Source of the DNA: Candidatus Competibacteraceae bacterium
Lineage (GTDB): Bacteria; Pseudomonadota; Gammaproteobacteria; Competibacterales; Competibacteraceae
Direction of reading: 5' to 3'
Assembly: GCA_016713505.1 (NCBI GenBank)
Contig: JADJPA010000001.1
Span: 124,001-188,000 of the forward strand
DNA: 64,000 nt
How positions within the stretch are numbered: the stretch's first letter is position 1; each line of letters starts with the position of its first letter. Shown piece after piece: positions 33,628 to 42,437 of this stretch. The position numbers and the translations under genes are program-made. Under the pieces are notes generated by a model that made no database searches, had not been told where the DNA came from, and saw only the letters and a program-made list of their open reading frames with translations.

Positions 33628-34652
33628 CCGTATCTCCCATAGTCGAAGGCGGCATCGAGCATGGCCCGAATGTTGGGCTCGGGCACGGCGAGCGGCATCA
33701 GGGCAGTGCCGAACAGAAAATGTTGTTCCGGCATACCGATTTCGCAAATGCGCTTGACTTCCGCGCGGGTTTGCTCGGGCGTCCAGCGGATCATCTTGAT
33801 GTCGTCGATGACCCCGCAGGTCAGTCCGCGCGTGCCGATGAGGGCTTTCGCCTCGGCAAGATCGGCCAGCGGGCTGATGTAGTAAACGCCGATGGCCAGC
33901 TCGTCCCTCACTTGCTGGATGACGCTGTTGAAGGGCGCCATGCCGCAGAGATAGACGACGTTGCTGGCGCCGCCCGGTGCCAGATCGCGCTTCATCCACG
34001 GGATGGCGATGGCGTTGAAACGCTTTCGGTCGAGGAAAGAGATGGAGCCGAAGGGCGTCGCATAAACCAGGATATTGGCGCCGGCGGCCCGGTAAGCGGC
34101 AATCTCTTGCTGGAAGAAGTCGGAGCATTTGCGCAATAGTTCATCGCGCACGTCAACGGGACCCATGAGCAGGAGCTCCAGCCATTTGTCCATGCCCATC
34201 AGCATCGCCGGCAAGGTGGTCGAAGCCGTGACGTAGGCGCAGATCAGATGGGTTTCGCCCACTTCCTGCCTGAGGATTTTCAGGCACTGGGCGGTCTCGG
34301 CCCAGAGCGGATGATCGGTGATATCGTTCGGGACCTCCAGCTTGGCGATGTCGTCATAGCGTTGGATGACAAAATCCGCCACATTGGGCGTACCGTCTTC
34401 GGCGTACAAGATTTCCCGACAGCCGAACAACTCTGCTTCCCGGCCAACGTAGAACAGGCTCCACACGTTGTCGTACCCGTAGCGCTCCCGCAGTTTCAAC
34501 TGGCCGATCGCAACGTGTTCGCCCTTCGCGTAATACTCCCGTTGCGTCATGCCGAGCTCGCGCGCTCCCTGGTCGAACAGATTGCAAAAGATGGGGATGC
34601 GTGGCGCCGGCGTGCCGTTGAGGGCGGCTTCAAAGATCTTGAGCGGAGTCAC
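33624..34652 (-). CDS. URO-D-family methyltransferase homologue (MtaA/CmuA-like)
   Basis: 342 aa with the uroporphyrinogen-decarboxylase TIM-barrel fold used by corrinoid:CoM and related methyltransferases: PIFCNLFDQGARELGM, YGYDNVWSLFYVGREAELFG, NVVYLCGMAP, TCGVIDDIKMIRWTPEQ, ending PEPNIRAMLDAAFDYGRYG. In MtaA/MtbA a zinc site uses an HxC pair and a later Cys. Here the pair reads YLC (Tyr in place of His) and the C-terminal Cys is not seen (FGTALMPL). It may not be a thiol-activating zinc enzyme. Overlaps the corrinoid gene by 23 bases. Confidence 0.82.
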   Translation of the reverse strand: MTPLKIFEAALNGTPAPRIPIFCNLFDQGARELGMTQREYYAKGEHVAIGQLKLRERYGYDNVWSLFYVGREAELFGCREILYAEDGTPNVADFVIQRYDDIAKLEVPNDITDHPLWAETAQCLKILRQEVGETHLICAYVTASTTLPAMLMGMDKWLELLLMGPVDVRDELLRKCSDFFQQEIAAYRAAGANILVYATPFGSISFLDRKRFNAIAIPWMKRDLAPGGASNVVYLCGMAPFNSVIQQVRDELAIGVYYISPLADLAEAKALIGTRGLTCGVIDDIKMIRWTPEQTRAEVKRICEIGMPEQHFLFGTALMPLAVPEPNIRAMLDAAFDYGRYG

Positions 34653-35316
34653 GGTGTTTTACCTGCTGGATAAGATTGATGATGGCGCGTGCGGCATTGA
34701 CGCCGTCCGGCGCCCAGGAATCGGCGCCTACGGCTTGGTAGAGTTCGGTGTCGTAGCGATAGGGCGCGCCGCCCACGATCAGCTTGAAACGCTGTTCGAG
34801 ACCGCGCTCCTTGAGAAGCTGGCGCACTTTGCGCGGGCCGTCCTCGCCGGTTGCCGTATGGACCATCATGGCCGACACGGCGATGACGTGGGCATCGCGG
34901 GCGATGGCTTCATCGACGAATTTTTCCGCTGGGACGTTCACGCCGAGATCGGTGGCTTCGACCATCAGCGCCTTCAGGCAACCCATGACGATGCGCTTGC
35001 CGAGCGAATGCAGGTCGCCGTGCGCGGTGCCGATCACCACCCGACCGATGATTTCGGGCGGATGTTCGAACTTTTCCAGCATCTTTTCAGTCACTTCGGC
35101 AGCGATCTGCGCGGTCATGAAGTGCTGCGCCAGATTGGCGTCCGGGTCCTTGGTGATGTTGTGCATCATCTCTTCAACGGCCGGAATGACGATCTTAAAC
35201 ACGATATCTTCTGGCCGGATGCCTTCCGCCAAGGCGGTATTCACCGCAGTGAAGGCCGCTTCCTTATCGGTTTCGAAGACGGCTTCGTTGTAGGCTTTGA
35301 TGAAGCGATCTAGCAT
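34630..35316 (-). CDS. Methyltransferase cognate corrinoid protein
   Basis: 228 aa. N-terminal four-helix cap (1-90) and B12-binding Rossmann domain (about 92-225). Base-off/His-on motif DLHSLG at 101-106 with axial His103, then KLIVGGAPYRYDTELYQAVG near 178-197. Carries the methyl group on cobalt between methyltransferases (MtaC/MtbC type). First gene of the DUF1638 operon; promoter region AT-rich. Confidence 0.92.
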   Translation of the reverse strand: MLDRFIKAYNEAVFETDKEAAFTAVNTALAEGIRPEDIVFKIVIPAVEEMMHNITKDPDANLAQHFMTAQIAAEVTEKMLEKFEHPPEIIGRVVIGTAHGDLHSLGKRIVMGCLKALMVEATDLGVNVPAEKFVDEAIARDAHVIAVSAMMVHTATGEDGPRKVRQLLKERGLEQRFKLIVGGAPYRYDTELYQAVGADSWAPDGVNAARAIINLIQQVKHRDSAQDL

Positions 35317-35340
35317 GACGAATCCCTTTATTTACTATCG

Positions 35341-35364
35341 ATTATAGTGTATGACCCTATGGGT
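35341..35364 (-). promoter_or_regulatory. Candidate promoter of the corrinoid operon
   Basis: On the minus strand a perfect TATAAT (35346-35341) lies about 25 bases before the corrinoid protein ATG. Immediately upstream is an inverted repeat ACCC-TAT-GGGT (35354-35364) where a -35 box would fall; no -35 consensus is seen. That suggests activator-dependent transcription. Surrounding bases 35330-35440 are AT-rich. Confidence 0.5.
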
Positions 35365-35462
35365 TTTATTTCAAGTAAATTTTGTTAATTTAGAACTTAT
35401 TTTTTACACTAGTACTATTTTAATGATATTTGTGTCGCGCGGCTCCGAACGCGCGAGTCCCT

Positions 35463-37097
35463 TCATCGGGTCGGTTCGGTCAGGGCCTTTGCGCCGGTGG
35501 TCGGGGTCAGGGCGATAGGGCGCAAGCGCAGGTGCTCGATATAACGGTCCTCATAATCCGGCAGCAGGGAAAGATTGATCATTTTGGTTTTGGACGTTAA
35601 TGCGTCAAAACATCGGGCACCGTCAGACGACAGCAGGGCCTGTTCGCAACCGGCCAGGGCAGCCTCGGCATGTAGCTCGATCGAGCCGGGAGAGACGGCC
35701 GGTAGGAGGCCGATGGCTTGGGCATGTTCGAGACGCAGGGTGCGGCCGAAAGCGCCGCAGATGCATAGACGGCGCAGATCCTTCCAAGTCATGCCGGCCT
35801 GAATCAACAGTTGGCTCATGGCGGCCGCTGTAGCGGCCTTGGCGCGTTGAAACACATCGATATCGCTGCTGGTAATGGCGGTATTCGGGTGGTTGGGATC
35901 GAGCGGATAGCCGTCCGATCCGGGCGGAGTGGCAAAGCGCCCGGAAGGCTTCAATTGGCCGTCGGCGAGCAGGACGGCGATGGCGTCGATCAGTCCCGAC
36001 CCGCAGAAACCCTGCGGTGCGCCACCACCGATAGTCCGCCATCGGTAGTGGTTGTCGACCGAACAGACGCTGTCGATGGCTCCGGGTTCGGCGGCCATGC
36101 CGCGACGGATGCCGGACCCTTCAAAGGCGGGGCCGCCGGCGACCGAGGTGACATGTAGAGTCGCGCCGTCCCACAGCGCGATTTCGGTATTGGTGCCGAT
36201 ATCCAACAACAGCGCGCCAGCGGGACCTTCGGTCAAACCGGTGGCCAGCAAATCCGCCACCAGATCGGAGCCGATGAAGCCGGCCACCGGATCGGGCATC
36301 ACCAGTTCGGCGCACGGTAGCGCCTCTTTTGCCCGCCAGAAGGTGGCATCGTGCGGCCGGCAGTCGATGGCCCCTTGCCAGTGGGCGGGATCGAGTAGGG
36401 TATCGGCGCCGCGCCCGGTCAATAAAGCCAGCATGGCGGTGTTGCCGACGATGAAAATTTGGCCGATTTCAGCCAACATGGTTTTTACTTCGCCGATATC
36501 GCGAGCCAGGATGTCGCGCACCGCTCGCAGGATGGCGGTTCGAACCCGCTTGGCCAGTTCCGCCGCGTGTGCGGAGTTGGCGCGAGCCGCTTCCAGGCGG
36601 TTGAGGATGTCGGCGCCGTAAACGCCTTGTGGGTTCGGGCCGCGACGGGTGGCGATGCGGCGCCCGGACCGTCGGTCCAAGAGGGAGACCCGGATTTGAG
36701 TGGTGCCCAGATCGACCGCCACGCCGAGGGTATGAGCGCGTAAATCAGGCAGACCATGAGCGATCGGTTGGAGATTTTCCGGTGGAATGCTCTTCCAGGG
36801 TGAGGGGGGCGCAGGCCGGTCGAGACGGATTTCGGTATCGCCTTTGAGCCGGACCTGACAGCCCAGCCGTGCGCCCGCCGCGCGTTCGTCGGAACTGAGT
36901 TTCATATACTCGGCAACTGTCGGCGCTGAGACTTCGCCTCCGACCAGACGTATCACGCAAGCTCCGCAGACACCTGTGCCGCCGCAGGCGGCGCGCACTC
37001 GCAAAGTGGTGATATCGAGGGCTTCGCGCACCGACAGACCATTCGCTACTTCGAAGCAGTGCTTGCCCAGCCTGGAGTGGACCACTAAGAGAGTCAT
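35463..37097 (-). CDS. Ferredoxin-ASKHA corrinoid activator (RACo-like)
   Basis: 544 aa. N-terminal plant-type [2Fe-2S] domain with Cys38, Cys44, Cys47 and Cys80 (AACGGTGVCGACV, RLGC), a linker, then an actin-like ATPase part (VAVDLGTTQIRVSLLDRRSG, LLLDIGTNTEIALWDG, PQGFCGSGLIDAIAVLLADG, LCICGAFG). Such proteins reduce inactive cob(II)alamin of methyltransferase corrinoid proteins to cob(I)alamin with ATP. It lies 146 bases upstream of the corrinoid gene on the same strand, consistent with activating that protein. Confidence 0.92.
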   Translation of the reverse strand: MTLLVVHSRLGKHCFEVANGLSVREALDITTLRVRAACGGTGVCGACVIRLVGGEVSAPTVAEYMKLSSDERAAGARLGCQVRLKGDTEIRLDRPAPPSPWKSIPPENLQPIAHGLPDLRAHTLGVAVDLGTTQIRVSLLDRRSGRRIATRRGPNPQGVYGADILNRLEAARANSAHAAELAKRVRTAILRAVRDILARDIGEVKTMLAEIGQIFIVGNTAMLALLTGRGADTLLDPAHWQGAIDCRPHDATFWRAKEALPCAELVMPDPVAGFIGSDLVADLLATGLTEGPAGALLLDIGTNTEIALWDGATLHVTSVAGGPAFEGSGIRRGMAAEPGAIDSVCSVDNHYRWRTIGGGAPQGFCGSGLIDAIAVLLADGQLKPSGRFATPPGSDGYPLDPNHPNTAITSSDIDVFQRAKAATAAAMSQLLIQAGMTWKDLRRLCICGAFGRTLRLEHAQAIGLLPAVSPGSIELHAEAALAGCEQALLSSDGARCFDALTSKTKMINLSLLPDYEDRYIEHLRLRPIALTPTTGAKALTEPTR

Positions 37098-37485
37098 AAT
37101 TTTGAGATCGTTTATTTAAATTTTGACCTTATTATTAACCATTTATCAATGGAATTTTAGCCTTAAAAGCCAAATTTAAAATACAGTAGTATCTAATAAT
37201 AGAATTAAGCAAAATATGTGCCATTATATTGATGTCTAGGTTTTGTTAATTTTTTAAAGTTTTTTTTGAATAAGGGAAGGTTTTCAAGAGTAGAGGATCG
37301 GAGCAAAATAAAAGCGCCAAAAGCTTGACGCGCGGCAGAAGCGGCTGGTTTTCTTCAGGAATTTGTTAACCGACTAAAAAATATAAAAATAATGAAAATT
37401 TTCTCGCTTTTTAGAGAGAGGTTTACCGATCGATGTTAAGGAAATGGGTTGTTGAGAAGCGATCCCTGCATGAAGAACCTCGCGG
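37098..37485. other. AT-rich intergenic region, no gene seen
   Basis: 388 bases with many A/T runs, clearly unlike the surrounding high-GC sequence. It separates two divergent genes and so holds both promoters. No tRNA, repeat array or convincing short gene was found. The low GC suggests acquired DNA or a silencing/regulatory region. Confidence 0.6.
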
Positions 37486-38466
37486 ATGAAAGCCATCGTG
37501 TGCCGCGAGTTGAGCGGGCCCGCCGCGTTGCGATTGGAAACGGTGGCGCCGCCGAGTTTGGGTCCGGGCCAAGTGCGAGTGCGGGTGCGGGCCTGCGGGG
37601 TCAATTTCGCCGATAGTCTGATCACGCGCGGGCAGTATCAAATGCAGCCGGAGCCGCCGTTCAGTCCGGGTTTCGAGGTGGCGGGCGAGGTGCTGGAAGC
37701 GGGCGAGGGCGTCACCCAGTTCGCGGTTGGCGAACGGGTCATCGCCATCACCCCGCGGGGTGGTTACGCCGAGCAGGTGGTGGCGGCGGTCAACCGTTGT
37801 GTGGCGATGCCCGCCGCCATGTCCTACGAGCACGGCGCGGCGTTTCCGGTGGTGTTCGGCACCTCTCATATCGCGTTGTGGCATCGGGCACGGTTGCAGG
37901 CGGGTGAAACGCTGGTGGTGCACGGCGCGTCCGGCGGGGTCGGATTGACGGCAGTGGTCATCGGCAAACAATTGGGTGCGACGGTCATCGCCACCGCCAG
38001 CAGCCCGGAAAAACTGCAAGTCGCCCGCCAGCATGGCGCGGATGGTCTGATCGATACCAGCCATGAAGATATTCGCCTGCGAGTCAAGGAGCTGACTGGC
38101 GGACGCGGGGCTGATGTGGTCTACGATCCGGTCGGCGGCGAGCTGTTCGACGCCTCCCTGCGCAGCATCGCCTTCGAGGGCCGCATTCTGGTGATCGGCT
38201 TTGCCGGTGGCGCGGTCCCGCAAATCCCCGCCAACCACTTACTGGTCAAGAACGTGGATGTGCTCGGGCTCAACTGGCCGGCTTATGCGGAACTCAATCC
38301 AACAGTGATGACCGAGAGCTTTCGAATTTTGTTGCAATGGTATCTGGCCGGTGCGATTCAACCTTACGTATCCGCGGTGTATCCGCTGGAACGGGCGGTC
38401 GATGCGCTGAATCAGGTGATTTCCCGCAAATCCACCGGCAAGGTGGTGATTGCGGTGGGTGACTGA
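37486..38466 (+). CDS. Zinc-free quinone oxidoreductase (MDR superfamily)
   Basis: 326 aa. N-terminal GroES-like fold (PGQVRVRVRACGVNFADSLI) and Rossmann fold with VVHGASGGVGLTAVVIGKQL at about 143-162, then GGRGADVVYDPVGGELFD. The zinc-ligand set of alcohol dehydrogenases is absent. NAD(P)H-dependent quinone or enone reductase; exact substrate unknown. Followed three bases later by a small membrane protein. Confidence 0.88.
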   Translation: MKAIVCRELSGPAALRLETVAPPSLGPGQVRVRVRACGVNFADSLITRGQYQMQPEPPFSPGFEVAGEVLEAGEGVTQFAVGERVIAITPRGGYAEQVVAAVNRCVAMPAAMSYEHGAAFPVVFGTSHIALWHRARLQAGETLVVHGASGGVGLTAVVIGKQLGATVIATASSPEKLQVARQHGADGLIDTSHEDIRLRVKELTGGRGADVVYDPVGGELFDASLRSIAFEGRILVIGFAGGAVPQIPANHLLVKNVDVLGLNWPAYAELNPTVMTESFRILLQWYLAGAIQPYVSAVYPLERAVDALNQVISRKSTGKVVIAVGD

Positions 38467-38469
38467 GAA

Positions 38470-38943
38470 ATGGCGGTTGAATTGACGATCCACCATTTGG
38501 GCCGCCTGACTCAAGCCATCGTGCCAGGCGGCACCGCGCAATTGAAAAGCTTGCGCAACGCCCTGCTGTTGAAGAATTTCGTCATTTGCGCCGAGAGCGA
38601 AAATGGCCTGGAGCTGCGGCGGCGGGCCTATTTGCTGCAAGATGACTGGCCGATGCGGGTGATCGTGCGCCGCGATGGCGACCGGTTCGACATCCGCTAC
38701 TTTCTATTCATTCCTTGGGGTTGGATCATCGCCTTGATATTTTTATCGCTCATCGTCTTGCCGTTCGCGGGTATTCCACGGGCCGAACTGGCGCTGGGGT
38801 TGGCGGCCATAGTCGCCGCACTGGCGATTTACAAGCAGAAATTCGATTGCCGGCCCAACGCTAAATACTGGCAGCAAAAAACCCGCCAGCGCTGGCACCA
38901 GATCATGGAGCAGCTCATTCGAGAGGCGTTTGTTCGCCGTTGA
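38470..38943 (+). CDS. Uncharacterised protein with two membrane spans
   Basis: 157 aa. Cytosolic-looking N-terminal domain (1-75) then two hydrophobic segments at about 80-97 (FIPWGWIIALIFLSLIVLPF) and 104-120 (LALGLAAIVAALAIY), then a basic tail (QQKTRQRWHQIMEQLI). Likely inner-membrane. Same operon as the oxidoreductase. Its 3' end overlaps dnr by 29 bases. No family recognised. Confidence 0.7.
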   Translation: MAVELTIHHLGRLTQAIVPGGTAQLKSLRNALLLKNFVICAESENGLELRRRAYLLQDDWPMRVIVRRDGDRFDIRYFLFIPWGWIIALIFLSLIVLPFAGIPRAELALGLAAIVAALAIYKQKFDCRPNAKYWQQKTRQRWHQIMEQLIREAFVRR

Positions 38944-39664
38944 GCGGCGCTCGGGCATTTTTGACGCACGGCGTCAGCGGAGCGCGGTCAAAGCGGCTCA
39001 GCCGGGTTATGTCGGGTACGGTAATCCGCTTGCTTTTGACCGCGATCAAGCCGGCTTCGCTCAAGCTGTGCAGGATGCGCGAAAACGTCTCCGGCGTCAG
39101 ATTCAGCCGCGAGGCGATAATTTGTTTGCTGGCGGGCAGTTCAAAGGTGGTATGGCCTTTGGTCGGCCGATCCGCCAATTGGAGCAGAAAACCGATCACG
39201 CGCTGGGCGGAGGAATGCAGTGAATAATCCTCCACATCCTGGATCAGCCCATGCAAGCGCATACTCAGCCCGGCCAACATCCGACGGGCAAAGGCGCTGT
39301 CATGATCGATCGCCGTGAAAATGCCTCTTTTGGCAATGTACAGCAGATGGGAATCTTCCAGCGCTTGGGTAAAGACCGGGCAAGGTTTTTCCATGAACAT
39401 GACCGCCTCGCCGAAACTTCCGCTGGGGCCGACGATGGAGACCACCTTTTCCTGGCCGTGGGGTGAAGAGAAAGCCAACTTGATCTGGCCTTCGACCACC
39501 ACATAAAAGCCGTCCAGCAGGTCGCCCTTCTGAAACAGAATCTGCCCTTTGCCGAGCCTGACTTCACGCGTTTCCGCCGCCAAGCGGGTAATTTCGTTGT
39601 CCTGTAACTGCTGAAACAGCGGTAAGTTGGCCAGTAGCTTGGTGATATTGAGTTGCTTGCTCAC
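38915..39664 (-). CDS. dnr: Dnr-type CRP/FNR regulator
   Basis: 249 aa from GTG 39664 (TTGGAAAATCC before it). Cyclic-nucleotide-like sensor (about 15-135, GQILFQKGDLLDGFYVVVEG) and C-terminal Crp helix-turn-helix (about 160-235, SKQIIASRLNLTPETFSRIL). Lacks the N-terminal Cys set of FNR, as expected of NO-responsive Dnr. The 249-residue length exceeds the usual about 227; the basic tail may be read-through toward the neighbour. Faces nirS across a Dnr box, so regulates it. Confidence 0.88.
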   Translation of the reverse strand: MSKQLNITKLLANLPLFQQLQDNEITRLAAETREVRLGKGQILFQKGDLLDGFYVVVEGQIKLAFSSPHGQEKVVSIVGPSGSFGEAVMFMEKPCPVFTQALEDSHLLYIAKRGIFTAIDHDSAFARRMLAGLSMRLHGLIQDVEDYSLHSSAQRVIGFLLQLADRPTKGHTTFELPASKQIIASRLNLTPETFSRILHSLSEAGLIAVKSKRITVPDITRLSRFDRAPLTPCVKNARAPLNGEQTPLE

Positions 39665-39737
39665 GGATTTTCCAATTTCTCTTTTCGGTTCGATACCCTC
39701 GTATTGCCCTACATTATTTGAAGGTATTAGCGAAAGC

Positions 39738-39751
39738 TTGATGTAAATCAA
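39738..39751. promoter_or_regulatory. FNR/Dnr box upstream of nirS
   Basis: TTGAT-GTAA-ATCAA, a perfect dyad of the FNR/DNR consensus, between dnr and nirS. Its centre is 92 bases before the nirS ATG. A -41.5 placement would put the start site near 39786 with a weak -10. Confidence 0.88.
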
Positions 39752-39836
39752 GGCATGGCACCTGTGATTGTCGTACTTAAACGGTATGCAAACAACAACC
39801 GTTGCGGCCCCTACGAGGGCGCCTAGGAAGCGAACC

Positions 39837-41573
39837 ATGCCAAAAATTCAAAGAACGCTAAAACACGCTGTCGTTGCGCTGGCTACCTTACCATTCGCCA
39901 TCAGTCTGGCGCTGGCGGACGATTCAGCCGCCAAGAAGGGCGTCACCGAGGCCGAGGTCAAGTATCAAGCCGGCGGCTCGCCGCTGGCCAACGAGCCGAT
40001 GCATCAGAACATCGATCCCAAGGCCCCGCCGATGACCGAAGCCGAGTTCGTCAAGGCCCGGCAGATTTATTTCGAGCGCTGCGCCGGCTGTCACGGGGTG
40101 TTGCGCAAGGGTGCGACCGGCAAGCCGTTGACCCCGGATATCACCCTGGCCAAGGGCACCGAATACCTTAAGGTGTTCATCGCTTACGGTTCGCCGGCGG
40201 GGATGCCGAACTGGCAAACCTCGGGCGACATGACGCCGGAGCAAGTCGATTTGATGGCCCGCTACGTCCAACAGGAGCCGCCCATGCCCCCGGAGTTTGG
40301 CATGAAGGAAATGAAGGCGACCTGGAAAGTGTTGGTGCCGCCGGAGAAGCGGCCCACCAAAAAGATGAACAACTACAATATCGAGAATCTGTTCTCGACC
40401 ACGCTGCGCGACAGCGGCGAAGTGGCGCTGGTGGACGGCGACACCAAGCAAATCATCAACATCGTCAAGACCGGCTACGCGGTCCATATTTCGCGGATGT
40501 CGGCTTCCGGCCGCTATCTGTTCGTCATCGGCCGCGACGCCAAGATCAATCTGATCGATTTATGGATGGAAAAACCGGATAACGTCGCCGAGATCAAGGT
40601 CGGACTGGAGGCGCGCTCGGTCGACACCTCCAAGGCCAAGGGTTTCGAGGACAAATACGCCATCGCCGGCTCCTACTGGCCGCCGCAGTTTGTGCTGATG
40701 AACGGCGATACCCTGGAGCCTTTGAAGATCGTCTCGACGCGGGGCATGACCGTCGACACCCAGGAATACCATCCGGAGCCGCGCGTGGCTTCCATCGTGG
40801 CCGCCCACGACAAGCCGGAATTCGTGGTCAACGTCAAGGAGACCGGCAAGATTCTGCTGGTCAATTACAGCGATCTCGACAACCTCGGCATCACCGAAAT
40901 CAACGCCGCCCGCTTCTTGCACGACGGCGGTTGGGACGCCAGCAAGCGCTATTTCATGGTGGCGGCCAATCAATCCAACAAGATCGCGGTGGTGGACACC
41001 CAGGATGGCAAGCTGGAAACGTTGGTGGATGTCGGCAAAATCCCGCATCCTGGCCGCGGCGCGAATTTCGTCCACCCCAAGTTCGGCCCGGTGTGGGCGA
41101 CCAGCCATCTGGGCGATGAATCAGTTTCGCTGATCGGCACCGATCCCGACCAGCATCAGGCGCAAGCCTGGAAAGTGGTGCAGACCCTGAAAGGCCAAGG
41201 CGGCGGCTCGCTGTTCATCAAGACCCATCCCAAGTCGAAAAATCTGTATATCGACACCGCTTTAAATCCGGACGCCAAGATCAGTCAATCGGTGGCGGTG
41301 TTCGACCTCCAGAATTTGGATAAGCCCTATCAAGTATTGCCCATCGCCGAATGGGCCGGGCTGGGCGACGGGGCCAAGCGGGTGGTGCAGCCGGAGTTTA
41401 ACAAGGCCGGCGATGAGGTCTGGTTCTCGGTCTGGAGCGCCAAGGACAAGGAATCCGCCTTGGTGGTGGTGGACGACAAAACCTTGAAGCTCAAAACGGT
41501 GATTAAAGACCCGAAGCTGATCACGCCGACCGGCAAGTTCAACGTTTATAACACCCAGCATGACGTTTATTGA
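39837..41573 (+). CDS. nirS: Cytochrome cd1 nitrite reductase
   Basis: 578 aa from ATG 39837 (AGGA upstream), with a Sec signal (PFAISLALADD) and periplasmic enzyme. Heme c motif CAGCH at 82-86 in an N-terminal domain, then the eight-bladed heme d1 propeller (KTGYAVHISRMSASGRYLFV, TSHLGDESVSLIG, PTGKFNVYNTQHDVY at the end). Reduces nitrite to NO in the denitrification chain. Head of the nir cluster, under the Dnr box. Confidence 0.96.
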   Translation: MPKIQRTLKHAVVALATLPFAISLALADDSAAKKGVTEAEVKYQAGGSPLANEPMHQNIDPKAPPMTEAEFVKARQIYFERCAGCHGVLRKGATGKPLTPDITLAKGTEYLKVFIAYGSPAGMPNWQTSGDMTPEQVDLMARYVQQEPPMPPEFGMKEMKATWKVLVPPEKRPTKKMNNYNIENLFSTTLRDSGEVALVDGDTKQIINIVKTGYAVHISRMSASGRYLFVIGRDAKINLIDLWMEKPDNVAEIKVGLEARSVDTSKAKGFEDKYAIAGSYWPPQFVLMNGDTLEPLKIVSTRGMTVDTQEYHPEPRVASIVAAHDKPEFVVNVKETGKILLVNYSDLDNLGITEINAARFLHDGGWDASKRYFMVAANQSNKIAVVDTQDGKLETLVDVGKIPHPGRGANFVHPKFGPVWATSHLGDESVSLIGTDPDQHQAQAWKVVQTLKGQGGGSLFIKTHPKSKNLYIDTALNPDAKISQSVAVFDLQNLDKPYQVLPIAEWAGLGDGAKRVVQPEFNKAGDEVWFSVWSAKDKESALVVVDDKTLKLKTVIKDPKLITPTGKFNVYNTQHDVY

Positions 41574-41588
41574 GCGTCTGGAGAACGG

Positions 41589-41903
41589 ATGATGAAAATC
41601 ACTTATGTAAGCGCCATCGCTCTGGCGTTGCTGGTCGCGCCCGCCGCGCGGGCGAGCGATGAATTGGCCAAGAAGCACAATTGTTTGGCCTGCCACCAAG
41701 TCGATAAAAAAGTGATCGGCCCGTCCTATCAAGAGGTCGCGGCTAAATATAAAGGTCAAGCCGACGCGGCGACTTTGCTGGCCGACAAGATCAAGAAAGG
41801 CGGCGTTGGGGTGTGGGGGCAAATTCCGATGCCGCCCAACGCGGCGGTTCCCGATGACGATCTCAAGGCCCTGGTCGCTTGGGTCATGGGAATGGCGAAA
41901 TAA
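41589..41903 (+). CDS. nirM: Cytochrome c551 (NirM)
   Basis: 104 aa. Signal peptide (ALALLVAPAARAS), CLACH at 32-36, axial Met in WGQIPMPPN near 79-87. This closely matches Pseudomonas cytochrome c551, the electron donor to cd1 nitrite reductase. Sixteen bases after nirS. Confidence 0.94.
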   Translation: MMKITYVSAIALALLVAPAARASDELAKKHNCLACHQVDKKVIGPSYQEVAAKYKGQADAATLLADKIKKGGVGVWGQIPMPPNAAVPDDDLKALVAWVMGMAK

Positions 41904-41954
41904 GGGTTTGATTGCGGCCATCGCTCGCGGCCAACGGCGGCCGGACGATCAAGC

Positions 41955-42437
41955 ATGAATGACCCGTCCGCCGCGAGGGACAGATCAGCAAACAACATGA
42001 AGCGGCATCGAGCGGTTTTTACTCCTCCGTGGTGGTGGATCTCCAAGAGGGCTTCTCCCGGTACGAAGCGGGGGCGGAGGAATCTTTTTTCGTGCAAAGC
42101 GCTCGGCCTTGGATCGGCCGCGCTGCTTTTAAGTGGCATGGCCGGCGGCTCGCTGGCGGAAGACGCAGCCTCGCTCGCCCCACAACGCGCCCGCGAGCTG
42201 ATCCGCATGGTGCGCCAGGATTGCGGTTCCTGTCACGGCTTGACCCTGCGCGGCGGCCTGGGACCGGCGCTGCTGCCAGGGAACTTGCGCGATAAGCCGC
42301 CCGCTAGTTTGAAGTACACTATCTTGCTCGGTCGGCCTGGCACCGCCATGCCGCCGTGGCATCCCTTCATGACCGAGGCCGAAGCCGACTGGATCGTCGC
42401 GCAACTGCTGCGCGGTTTCCCGGAGGAAGCGAAATGA
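41955..42437 (+). CDS. nirC: Monoheme cytochrome c NirC
   Basis: 160 aa from ATG 41955 (an in-frame ATG at 41997 is also possible; neither has a clear ribosome site). Hydrophobic signal region about 50-67, then QDCGSCHGLTLRGGLGPAL with CGSCH, and MPPWHPFMTEAEADWIVAQL. NirC is a periplasmic cytochrome used in heme d1 maturation. Stop overlaps the nirF start (ATGA). Confidence 0.9.
   Translation: MNDPSAARDRSANNMKRHRAVFTPPWWWISKRASPGTKRGRRNLFSCKALGLGSAALLLSGMAGGSLAEDAASLAPQRARELIRMVRQDCGSCHGLTLRGGLGPALLPGNLRDKPPASLKYTILLGRPGTAMPPWHPFMTEAEADWIVAQLLRGFPEEAK

Noticed and set aside
35317..35462. Cobalamin riboswitch before the corrinoid genes
   Set aside because: No B12-box-like conserved stretch seen; the region is AT-rich with only simple promoter elements.
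39768..39836. Longer nirS start through the region after the Dnr box
   Set aside because: ATG 39837 gives a good signal peptide and ribosome site; the upstream part lies in the promoter.
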